Below are positions 43,571 through 52,700 of a stretch of DNA of 64,000 bases, in pieces (the stretch's first letter is position 1; every line of letters starts with the position of its first letter). The notes below the pieces were generated by a model. The model was not told where the DNA came from. It did no database searches and saw only the letters and a list, made by a program, of their open reading frames with translations. Source of the stretch: Paenisporosarcina sp. HGH0030 (GTDB lineage Bacteria; Bacillota; Bacilli; Bacillales_A; Planococcaceae); contig NZ_KE150421.1 in assembly GCF_000411295.1 (NCBI RefSeq), forward strand, positions 809,478 to 873,477, written 5' to 3'. Made by a program: the position numbers and the translations under genes.

Positions 43571-45076
43571 TTATGAATTCAATTTATATAAACGAGAATA
43601 CTTTTCCTCCAAATACTCAGCAAGATATGTTGCGTTCAACCCTTCACCTGTAGCTTCTGTTAGAATTTCCAAGGGCTTTTTCATACTGCCGTGACGGTGT
43701 ACTTTATCTGTCAGCCAGTTTTTCACTGGTTCCAAATCACCATTAGCACATAATTCATCGAAGTTAGGCAAATCTTTCAACATCGCTGCTTTTAATTGAG
43801 ATGCATACATATAGCCGAGTGCGTAAGATGGGAAATAACCGAAGGCCCCTCCGGCCCAGTGCACATCCTGCAAAATTCCTTCTCCATCATTGGAAGGTTT
43901 AACCCCCAAATACTCTTCATATTTATCGTTCCAGATTTGAGGCAGATCTTCTACTTTCATGTCTCCATTGAAGAGACCTTTTTCAATTTCATAACGAATC
44001 ATGATATGCAATGGATATGTTAACTCATCCGCTTCAATTCGAATAAGCGAAGATTTTGATTCATTGATTGCTGCCAGGAAATCTTCAACTGCAATATGAC
44101 CAAACTGTTCCGGAGCATAGGACTGAAGTGTTTCATAATTATGCTCCCAGAACTTTTCATTACGCCCGACAAAATTCTCGTAAAACAAGGATTGGGATTC
44201 ATGAATACCCATAGATGTGCCACTTGCTAATGGGAGACCTTCGAGTTCCTCTGCGATATTTTGTTCATATAGTGCATGGCCACATTCATGAATCGTTCCA
44301 AATACCGCTGAACGGAAATCATTCTCATCATATTTTGTTGTAATGCGGACATCTCCACGGTTCAAACCAGTAGCAAAAGGATGGACCGTTTCGTCCAAGC
44401 GTCCCGCTTCGAAATCATAACCTAGCTGCTTTAAAATATCCAAGCTGAATTGCTTTTGTTTATCTTTCGGGAACGTCTTGAATAAGAAATTAGTTTTTGG
44501 TTGATTTTGAGAATCTGCAATCTTTTTCGCCAATGGCACGATTCGGTTTCTTAATTCGCCAAATACTTCATCCAATATTTCAGTTGTCATTCCTGGTTCA
44601 TATTCATCAAGGAGCGTATTGTAAGGATTGTTATCCTTTACACCCCAATAAGTAACGAATCTTTTTGTCGTTTCTACGATTTCTTTTAAATACGGATAGA
44701 ACATCTTAAAGTCCGATTTGTCTTTTGCTTCTTCCCATGCGGATTCAGATTTCGAAGTCAAAATTACAAATGCTTTGTATTCATCAGCAGGAATTTTTTT
44801 GTTCATATCATATTCTTTTTTTACTTTTTTGTACGTTTGTTTTGTAATTGGATCCAGTGATTCTAAATTATTTTCAAGTTCTTCAAGCATGCCCGCCAGT
44901 TCATCAGATGTTTGCATTGCAAATAATTCTGATGACATTGTCCCTATCACTTCGGAACGTTGATTGACTCCTTTTTTCGGAGCACCAGTACGTAAATCCC
45001 AATACATCAGACCAATTACTTCCGTGTAGGCCTGCATTTTTTTAACATAGTCTATAAATCTCTCTGTCGTTTCCAT
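43571..45076 (-). CDS. ypwA: M32 metallocarboxypeptidase YpwA (carboxypeptidase Taq)
   Basis: A 501-residue zinc carboxypeptidase, the same length as B. subtilis YpwA. The zinc site HECGH is in FGTIHECGHALYEQ, with the third ligand Glu in GIHESQSLFYENFVGR. It removes C-terminal amino acids (not Pro) in the cytosol. The start is ATG 45074-45076 with AAGGGGG 6 bases upstream; a longer frame to 45112 has no such site. In B. subtilis ypwA lies near ypvA; here two large subtilase genes separate it from the DinG-like helicase (YpvA). Confidence 0.95.
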   Translation of the reverse strand: METTERFIDYVKKMQAYTEVIGLMYWDLRTGAPKKGVNQRSEVIGTMSSELFAMQTSDELAGMLEELENNLESLDPITKQTYKKVKKEYDMNKKIPADEYKAFVILTSKSESAWEEAKDKSDFKMFYPYLKEIVETTKRFVTYWGVKDNNPYNTLLDEYEPGMTTEILDEVFGELRNRIVPLAKKIADSQNQPKTNFLFKTFPKDKQKQFSLDILKQLGYDFEAGRLDETVHPFATGLNRGDVRITTKYDENDFRSAVFGTIHECGHALYEQNIAEELEGLPLASGTSMGIHESQSLFYENFVGRNEKFWEHNYETLQSYAPEQFGHIAVEDFLAAINESKSSLIRIEADELTYPLHIMIRYEIEKGLFNGDMKVEDLPQIWNDKYEEYLGVKPSNDGEGILQDVHWAGGAFGYFPSYALGYMYASQLKAAMLKDLPNFDELCANGDLEPVKNWLTDKVHRHGSMKKPLEILTEATGEGLNATYLAEYLEEKYSRLYKLNS

Positions 45077-45148
45077 AAATATCCCCCTTAACAATTCAAA
45101 CACCTCTCTCATTTTACCATAATGACTGAAAAGTTCTTCAATTCTTTA

Positions 45149-45194
45149 CAAAAAAACAAGACCATTTATCAGGGATAAGTGGTCTTGTTTTTTA
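45149..45194 (-). terminator. Terminator after subtilase 2
   Basis: Arms AAAAAACAAGACCATTTATC (45151-45170) and GATAAGTGGTCTTGTTTTTT (45174-45193) with two mismatches; the U-tract is on the minus strand. It lies about 65 bases past the subtilase 2 stop. Confidence 0.85.
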
Positions 45195-45257
45195 AAGTAT
45201 TATTTGAGTCACGGAAATTTTTTATCAGCCATTGCAATTCTAATTGGGATATAGGTT

Positions 45258-48200
45258 TTACTTGACATACACTTTACCAGCGGCTGTTCGACGAGATTCA
45301 TTTCCATAAGCATCTCTCAACGCCACTTCGATCACAGCACCGTTGATCCTGTCTTTTGGTGCCTTCCAGGTACCAACATAGTGACCTTTTCCTTGTTCTG
45401 TTAATGGTATTTCAACAGAAGCGGCGGTTGCGGATGCAAAGGCTGAAGGTACGCTTAACGAGAAGAAACCACTAATTCCTGGCTCACTATCTAGTTCGAC
45501 GGTCAACGTCGTACCCCTTTTTATCACCACATCTTGAGCTGGTTTTAAGTTTTCGATCGCAGGTGGATTAAACTTGGCGTAAACAGTGACTACATTGCTA
45601 GTTTCGTTTCCAGCACGGTCCTTTGCAGTGACAGTAAATTTATTTTCTCCATTATTGAGCAGTACATCTAGGGAGTAGAAGCCATCTTTTGTGACATTCA
45701 CTTTTTGACCATTTATAGTGACTTCTGCTAGATATGGATCGGTCGCTTTTCCTTCGATCGTAACTGCTTGTTTATTTGTCTTTAAGCCATCAGCAGGTTT
45801 GGTGGTTAGTTCTGGTTTTGCTTGGTCAAGGGTAATCTTCACTGGCTCGGACGGATCCGTACTGCCTCGATCAGTAGAAGATGAAGCTGTCAGCACGTTC
45901 TCACCATCTTGAAGGGTAACATCTACAGAGAAGGTACCATCCTTTTTAGCTGTTGTGATAGCTACTTCTTCGCCTTTATTGAAAAGATGAACTTGAGTAG
46001 TTGGTGAAGCGGTCCCTTCTACTGTGAAAGTAGATTGATTGGTGTGGGCTGCATCTTTAGGCGTTGTGATCACTGGAGCCGACGCATCATATTTTACCCG
46101 TGCCCGAATCATTACGTTTTCGTAACGGTCTGGGGAGAAAACTCCGTCAACCAGTTGCCAGCTGCGACTAGCGGTTGGACTGCTTTTATCAACACCGAGT
46201 CCTGGTGTATTCGGGTAGGAGCCTACTTGGATATAGACCATATAGAAGGTGTCGGTTACCACGACTCCTTCGCTTTCCAGATCGACAACCGTCCATTCTC
46301 CATTACGCAGAGCAGTCGCATCAAATGGACCCGCAATTTTTTTACCAGGAGTATTATTTGGTCCATTATCATAGATGGCAACCTTAAAGGCTGTTCTACC
46401 TGGATCCGGCCAACTTTCATCCCAGAAGCGGAATAGACCAGCGGTGACTAAGGCGCTTTTTTTACCTTCAGGTAAAAACATTTTTACAGCCCAACCATCT
46501 CCAGCAGTAAACGAAGCATTATGATTTTCTGCTGTCCCATCATCATAGCCGATCTCATCAGGATAGCCGACAAATGGTTGTAACGGAACGTTTTGTTCGA
46601 TATTTCCGTTTGCTGGTATGGTGATCGTGATATCTTGACTATGATAGAAAGGCGCGGTTACATGCAAGGAATAGGTTCCTTCATAGGCAGTGATGGAAAA
46701 GTGTCCGTTTTCATCTGTTTGTACAGGTTGAATGAGCGCGTCTTCGAGCAGAGAGAGCGTTGCGTTAGCTAGCGGCTGACCTGTTTGCTTATTTGTGACA
46801 GTTCCGCTAACCGTTCCTTTCGGGATCGGGTTTATAGTAAAGTTGGCTTCTACTGTACCATTTTTAGGAATCGTCACTCGTTGATCTGCAGATTCATATC
46901 CATATGTTTCAGCACGTAAGGTGAACTCACCAGCAGGATGAGTCATACCATAGCTACCATCCGCTGGGTTGGTGGCAACAGAACGTCCTGATTCGAGCAC
47001 GCTCACTGTAGCTCCAAGTGGCAGGGACATGGGTTGGACTGCTGTCGGCGTGATTGTCGCGGCGGGTGCCATCACGTTTTGTATTTTGGTTGGTTGGATG
47101 GTATCCGGGTTGACTGCTTTTTTATTGGTTTGTGGCTCATTTTCCAGTTGTTTAGCTAACAGTTTTTGTTGTTGTACATCTTCTAGTTCTACATTGGCTG
47201 TGGTATGTGGTGTATTGCTTAAGGCGACATCATCGATATACCAACCTGCGCTCCCATAAGCAGCGTCTGTAGTGACGTTAAAGGCGATATAGATTTGTTG
47301 ACCAGCATATGCGGATAGATCGATCTGGCGCTCCGTCCATGTGTCAGATTTACCAGTGAAGCGGGACAGCTGTTGCCAATTTTGTTTGTCTGTCGACACA
47401 AGCACATGACCATAGTCGGCGAAGCCGTCCGCTGTGGCGTTGTCAAGTCGATACCAGTCTTTAAACTGTAGATAGGCGTTACCTTCAGGCAAGTCGATTG
47501 GAGGCATCATCAAGTTCATATTGGCATAGTTGGCATAGTTGCCATTTAATTTGGTTCCGTATACTTTTTCACCAGAAGCGGCCATTCCTGGTCCACCGGT
47601 AGGTACTCCCCACTCCCAGCTGTTGTTGGTACCGTAGGAGATCCAACCACTTGGTTGAGATTCAAAATCTTGATGGTACCCGGTGCTGATTCCAGATTTG
47701 ACTGGTACTGCGTAATTGTCAGAAGTAACCACATGTTGCGCATAGTCCGTGATGCGCCAATGATAGGTAAGGGTTGGGACCTGTACGGCATCAGCCGGAA
47801 TCACGGCTTGGTAAGTTCCGCTCTTATAGTCACCTGCTGTACGAGTTGCAGCTACAGTTTGCCATTCGGCAGATTCGCTTGCACGATATTTTAGCTCAAC
47901 ACTTCTTACATTGACATTATCTTGTACTTGAATAGTAAGAGGTAATGTCATATTCGCATATAATTCAGTTGGAGCGGTATGCTGATAAGTTGGATTCTCT
48001 GTATCTTGACCTTCACGAACCACTTGTCCCTGAACTCGGCCTATTCCGTTGACAATGGCGGAGACAGCGTTATAGGCGTTTACTAGACCATGACCATAAC
48101 CATTGTTTGGTGAAGTTGGATAGGTGGAGTCAGTTAATGGTATTGCCGAATTCATTAAAATTGCTTCCATTTCATCAACGGTAAGAGAGGCATTCGCCTG

Positions 48201-49598
48201 CTTCATCAAAGCAACGACTCCAGCAACGGCTGGTGCAGCCATCGAAGTTCCTTGCATGCCTCGATATAGACTACCTGGTACGGAAGATCGGATGGCCACA
48301 CCTGGAGCGGAAATGTCTGGCTTCCCTTCTCCATATGGCGAAGGACCGCGTGAGGAGAAACCAGCAATCCGATTCTCACTATCAGTTGCGCCAACAGCGA
48401 ACGATTCCGGATAGTTGGCTGGGATAGAGATGCTTCCAGCATTCGGACCGACATTTCCAGCAGAGAAATTAGGGAAAATATCGGCTGCACGCCAGTTTTG
48501 CACCATTAGGCGGTACCATTCATTTATTCCATTTCCACCGCCCCAGGAGTTGTTCACTACGTCAGGTGCTTTTTCTGGATGTGGGTTGCCTTCTGCATCT
48601 TTTGGAGCTAGAATCCATTCTCCAGCTTTCAGTAGATCTTCGGCGGTTCCACCGGCCGAGGTAAAGGCTTTCACCGCGATCCATTTTGCACCTGGAGCGA
48701 CACCGATTTGGTTCGTGCCATTAGGCTCAGAACCCACCATCGTACCCACGGTGTGAGTTCCGTGACCAAGATCATCAAAAGGTGCAGATTTTCCCGTAAT
48801 AGCGTCATACCAGTTGTAAGTGTTATCAGGTTGATTTGGATTGGCTGGGTTGTAACCCCGATACTTTTCTTTTAAAGCAGGGTGATTCCACTGGACTCCT
48901 GTATCGATACTAGCGACTACAGTTCCCGCACCATCAATGCCCATATTCCAGACATGTGGTACGTCGATTTTTGCAATATTCCATTCGATTGAAGTGGTGT
49001 CTGCTTGGGTATCAGCTGTTGGTTGGATGGGTGTTTTACTGCTTTCATTTGAGATCAGCTGTACCGTTTCGTTGGGCTGGATTTTTTCGACTTCAGGGAA
49101 GGCAGCAAGCTTCTCCATCACTTCTTTGGTTCCTGTCACCGCCATGCCATTGACGATATAGAAGGATTGAAACTCTTTGACATTTCCCTTCTTTTTTTCT
49201 TGATCCAGATAGGTTTTGATCGAGTATTGAGTTTCGCTAGCTTTAGTGCGAAGGGAAGAAACGACAGCAGAGCGTTTCATCAATTCGGTTTTGGCAGCCG
49301 TTTGTTTTTGAGCTTTAGCCTTTTTAGCTGTTTCGGTGGCAACTTCTTTTGTATCCACTTGATCTTTTAATTTTACTAAAAAGGTAACCGTATCATTCTC
49401 ACTAAACTGATCATTCAGTTTTTTATCTACCTTTGCTTTCACGTTTTCAGATGCTACATCCGAACTTTCAAGAAGAGAAATACTTTCTTCGGAGTTGGAA
49501 TTAGCAAAGGTGAGTTGAGTTAGAAAGGTTGAGAGCAACAATAATGCACATAAAATAAAACTAAATGCAATGCGGTAATGTCTGTTCCTTTTTATCAA
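45258..49598 (-). CDS. Bacillopeptidase-F-like secreted subtilase 2 (S8, multidomain, 1446 aa)
   Basis: Paralogue of subtilase 1 with the same domain order: signal peptide (residues 10-32, cut after FA/N), I9-like propeptide (65-180), S8 domain with full triad D232 (SIDTGVQW), H279 (GHGTH), S452 (QGTSMAAP) and oxyanion N382 (SAGN), MAM/immune-inhibitor-A-like domain (ending WYIDDVAL), two CarboxypepD_reg-like modules, Ig-like repeats and a C-terminal beta domain. Predicted to be an active, released endoprotease. The start is TTG: GGGGGG lies about 8 bases upstream, and the next codon, ATG in the neighbour paralogue, has become ATA here. It follows subtilase 3 after 105 bases with a hairpin between, so it may be read from the same promoter. 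Confidence 0.92.
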   Translation of the reverse strand: MIKRNRHYRIAFSFILCALLLLSTFLTQLTFANSNSEESISLLESSDVASENVKAKVDKKLNDQFSENDTVTFLVKLKDQVDTKEVATETAKKAKAQKQTAAKTELMKRSAVVSSLRTKASETQYSIKTYLDQEKKKGNVKEFQSFYIVNGMAVTGTKEVMEKLAAFPEVEKIQPNETVQLISNESSKTPIQPTADTQADTTSIEWNIAKIDVPHVWNMGIDGAGTVVASIDTGVQWNHPALKEKYRGYNPANPNQPDNTYNWYDAITGKSAPFDDLGHGTHTVGTMVGSEPNGTNQIGVAPGAKWIAVKAFTSAGGTAEDLLKAGEWILAPKDAEGNPHPEKAPDVVNNSWGGGNGINEWYRLMVQNWRAADIFPNFSAGNVGPNAGSISIPANYPESFAVGATDSENRIAGFSSRGPSPYGEGKPDISAPGVAIRSSVPGSLYRGMQGTSMAAPAVAGVVALMKQANASLTVDEMEAILMNSAIPLTDSTYPTSPNNGYGHGLVNAYNAVSAIVNGIGRVQGQVVREGQDTENPTYQHTAPTELYANMTLPLTIQVQDNVNVRSVELKYRASESAEWQTVAATRTAGDYKSGTYQAVIPADAVQVPTLTYHWRITDYAQHVVTSDNYAVPVKSGISTGYHQDFESQPSGWISYGTNNSWEWGVPTGGPGMAASGEKVYGTKLNGNYANYANMNLMMPPIDLPEGNAYLQFKDWYRLDNATADGFADYGHVLVSTDKQNWQQLSRFTGKSDTWTERQIDLSAYAGQQIYIAFNVTTDAAYGSAGWYIDDVALSNTPHTTANVELEDVQQQKLLAKQLENEPQTNKKAVNPDTIQPTKIQNVMAPAATITPTAVQPMSLPLGATVSVLESGRSVATNPADGSYGMTHPAGEFTLRAETYGYESADQRVTIPKNGTVEANFTINPIPKGTVSGTVTNKQTGQPLANATLSLLEDALIQPVQTDENGHFSITAYEGTYSLHVTAPFYHSQDITITIPANGNIEQNVPLQPFVGYPDEIGYDDGTAENHNASFTAGDGWAVKMFLPEGKKSALVTAGLFRFWDESWPDPGRTAFKVAIYDNGPNNTPGKKIAGPFDATALRNGEWTVVDLESEGVVVTDTFYMVYIQVGSYPNTPGLGVDKSSPTASRSWQLVDGVFSPDRYENVMIRARVKYDASAPVITTPKDAAHTNQSTFTVEGTASPTTQVHLFNKGEEVAITTAKKDGTFSVDVTLQDGENVLTASSSTDRGSTDPSEPVKITLDQAKPELTTKPADGLKTNKQAVTIEGKATDPYLAEVTINGQKVNVTKDGFYSLDVLLNNGENKFTVTAKDRAGNETSNVVTVYAKFNPPAIENLKPAQDVVIKRGTTLTVELDSEPGISGFFSLSVPSAFASATAASVEIPLTEQGKGHYVGTWKAPKDRINGAVIEVALRDAYGNESRRTAAGKVYVK

Positions 49599-49642
49599 TT
49601 TGATTTCCCCCCTAAAATTTGCTTACATTAAGACTTCATTTT

Positions 49643-49690
49643 AGAATCATCTTTCACCTTTCACCTAAAAGGTAAGTGAAAGATGATTCT
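49643..49690. repeat. Perfect 15-bp inverted repeat between subtilases 3 and 2
   Basis: AGAATCATCTTTCAC (49643-49657) and its exact complement (49676-49690), with a smaller ACCT/AGGT pairing inside the 18-base loop. Neither side has a U-tract (AAAATG and ATCAAT follow), so it is not a classical terminator. It begins 14 bases after the stop of subtilase 3 and ends about 45 bases before the start of subtilase 2. Confidence 0.85.
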
Positions 49691-49703
49691 ATCAATCTAT
49701 GAT

Positions 49704-52700
49704 TTACTGAGGTTTTACGTTGACATACACTTTACCAGCGGCTGTTTGACGAGATTCGTTTCCATGATCATCTCTCATCACCACTTCGATCACAGCACCG
49801 TTGATTTTTTCTTTTGGTGCCTTCCAGATACCAACATAGTGACCTTTTCCTTGCTCTGTTAATGGTATTTCAACAGAAGTGGCGGCTGTCGTTGCGGTTG
49901 CAAAGGTTGAAGGTAATCGGACCAAGAAGAAGCCATTAATTCCTTGCTCACTATCTAGTTCGACGGTCAACGTTTTACCCGTTTTTATCACCACATTTTG
50001 AGCTGGTTTTAAGTTTTCGATCGCAGGTAGATTAAACTTGGCGTAAACAGTGACTTCCTTGCTAGTTTCGTTTCCAGCACGATCCTTTGCAGTGACAGTA
50101 AATTTATTTTCTCCATTATTGAGTAGTACGCGTAGGGAGTAGGAGCCATCTTCTGTGAGATTCGCATTTTGACCATTTATAGTGACTTCTGCTAGATATG
50201 GATCGGTCGCTTTTCCTTCGACCGTAACCGCTTTCTGATTCGTTTTGAAGCCTTCAGCAGGTTTGGTGGTTAGTTCTGGTTTTGCTTGGTCAAGGATGAT
50301 CTTCACTGGCTCGGACGGATCTGTACTACCTCGATCAGTAGAAGAGGTAGCTGTCAGCTCGTTTTCACCATCTTGAAGGGTAACATCTACAGAGAAGGTA
50401 CCATCCTTTCTAGCTGTTGTGGCAGCAACTTCTTCGCCTTTATTGAAAAGATGAACTTGAGTAGTTGGTGAAGCTTTCCCTTCTACTGTGAAAGTAGATT
50501 GATTGGTGTGGGCTGCATCTTTAGGCGTTGTAATCACTGGAACCGACGCTTCATATTTTACCCGTGCCCGAATCATAAAGTTTCCAGTCGTTCTACCCCA
50601 TGGCCCTTCCACCTTTTGCCAGCTACGACCCGCGCTTGGACTGCTTTGATCAATAGCAAGACCTGGTGTATTCGGGGCGACGCCTACTTGGATATAGACC
50701 ATATAGAAGTCGTCGTTTACTAGAACTGGGTTTACCAGATCGACAACCGTCCATTCTCCATTACGCAGAGCAGTCGCATCTAATGGACCCGCCAATTTTC
50801 TACCAGGAGCACCATTCGGTCCACTGGTATCATAGATGGCAACCTTAAAGGCTGTTCCACCTGGATCCGGCCAACTTTCATCCCAAAAGCGGAAGAGACC
50901 AGCGGTGACGAAGGCGCTATTTTTGCCTTTAGGTAGAGACATTTTTACAGCCGCAACGTTGTTTTCTGCATTAGGAGCACCGAAAGCGCGAGCGTTTTCC
51001 GCTGTCCCATCATCATAGCCGATCTCATCAGGATAGCCGATAAATGGTTGTAACGGAACATTTTGTTCGATATTTCCACTTTCTAGGATAGTGATCGTTA
51101 AATCTTGGCTATGATAGATAGGCCCAGATACATGTAAGGTATAGGTTCCTTCATAGGCAGTGATGGAAAAGTGTCCGTTTTCATCTGTTTGTACAGGTTG
51201 AATGAGCGCGTCTTCGAGCAGAGAGAGTGTTGCGTTAGCTAGTGGCTCACCTGTTTGCTTGTTTGTGACAGTTCCGCTAACCGTTCCTTTTGGGATCGGG
51301 TTTAAGGTAAAGTTGGCTTCTACTGTACCATTTTTAGGAATCGTCACTCGTTGATCTGCAGATTCATATCCATATGTTTCAGCACGTAAGGTGAACTCAC
51401 CAGAAGGATGAGAATTAATAACATAGCTACCATCAATTGGGTTGGTGGTAACAGAACGTCCTGATTCGAGCACACTTACTGTAGCTCCAAGTGGCAGGGA
51501 CATGGGTTGGACTGCTGTCGGCGTGATCGTGGCGGTAGGTGCCATCACGTTTTGTATTTTGGTTGGTTGGATGGTATCCGGGTTGACTGCTTTTTTATTG
51601 GTTTGTAGCTCATTTTCCAGTTGTCTAGCTAACATTTTTTGTTGTTGTACATCTTCTAGTTCTACATTGGCTGTGGTAAGTGGTGTATTACTTAAGGCGA
51701 CATCATCGATATACCAACCTGCTCTCTCGCCAATCTCGTCTGTGGTGACGTTAAAGGCGACATAGATTTGTTGACCAGCATATGCGGATAGATCGATTTG
51801 GCGCTCCGTCCATGTCATAGAGTTACCAGTGAACCTCGACAGCAGTTGCCAGTTTTGTTTATCTGTCGACACAAGCACATAACCATAATCGTAGCCGCTT
51901 TCAATTTGATACCAGTCTTTAAACTGCAGATAGGCGTTACCTTCAGGCAGGACGATTGGAGGCATCATCAAGCTCATATTGGCAAAATTGTTATAGTTAC
52001 CATCTAAATTGGTTCCGTACACTTTTTCACCAGAAGCGGCCTTTTCCGGTCCAGAGTCAAAGGCAGGCACTCCCCACTCCCAAGTGTTTTTGGTACCGTA
52101 GGAGATCCAACCAATTGGTTGAGATTCAAAATCTTGATGGTAACCGGTGTTGATTCCAGATTTGACTGGTACTGCGTAATTGTCAGAAGTAACCACGTGT
52201 TCCCCATGGTCCGTGATGCGCCAATGATAGGTAAGGGTTGGGACCTGTACGGCATCAGCCGGAATCACGGCCTGGTACGTTCCGCTCTTATAGTCACCTG
52301 CGGTAAGAGTTGCCGCCGCTGTTTGCCATTCGGCAGTTTCGCTTGCACGATATTGTAGCTCTACACTTCTTACACTGACAGTGTCTTGTACTTGAACAGT
52401 AAGAGGTAATGTCATATTCGAATATGTTTCAGATGGAGCGGTATGCTGATAAGTTGGATCCTCAGTATCTTGACCTTCACGAACCACTTGTCCCTGAACT
52501 CGGCCAAGTCCGCTGACAATGGAGGAGACAGCGTTATAGGCGTTTACTAGACCATAACCATAACCATTGTTTGGTGAATCTGGATAGGTGGAATCAGTTA
52601 ATGGCATTGCCGTATCATGTAAAATTTGTTCAATTTCATCAACAGTAATAGATGGATTCGCCTGCTTCATCAAGGCAACGACTCCAGCAACGTGTGATGC

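Noticed and set aside
45258-49598. Subtilase 2 as a second inactive enzyme
   Set aside because: Asp232, His279, Asn382 and Ser452 are all present in good motifs, so it is predicted active.
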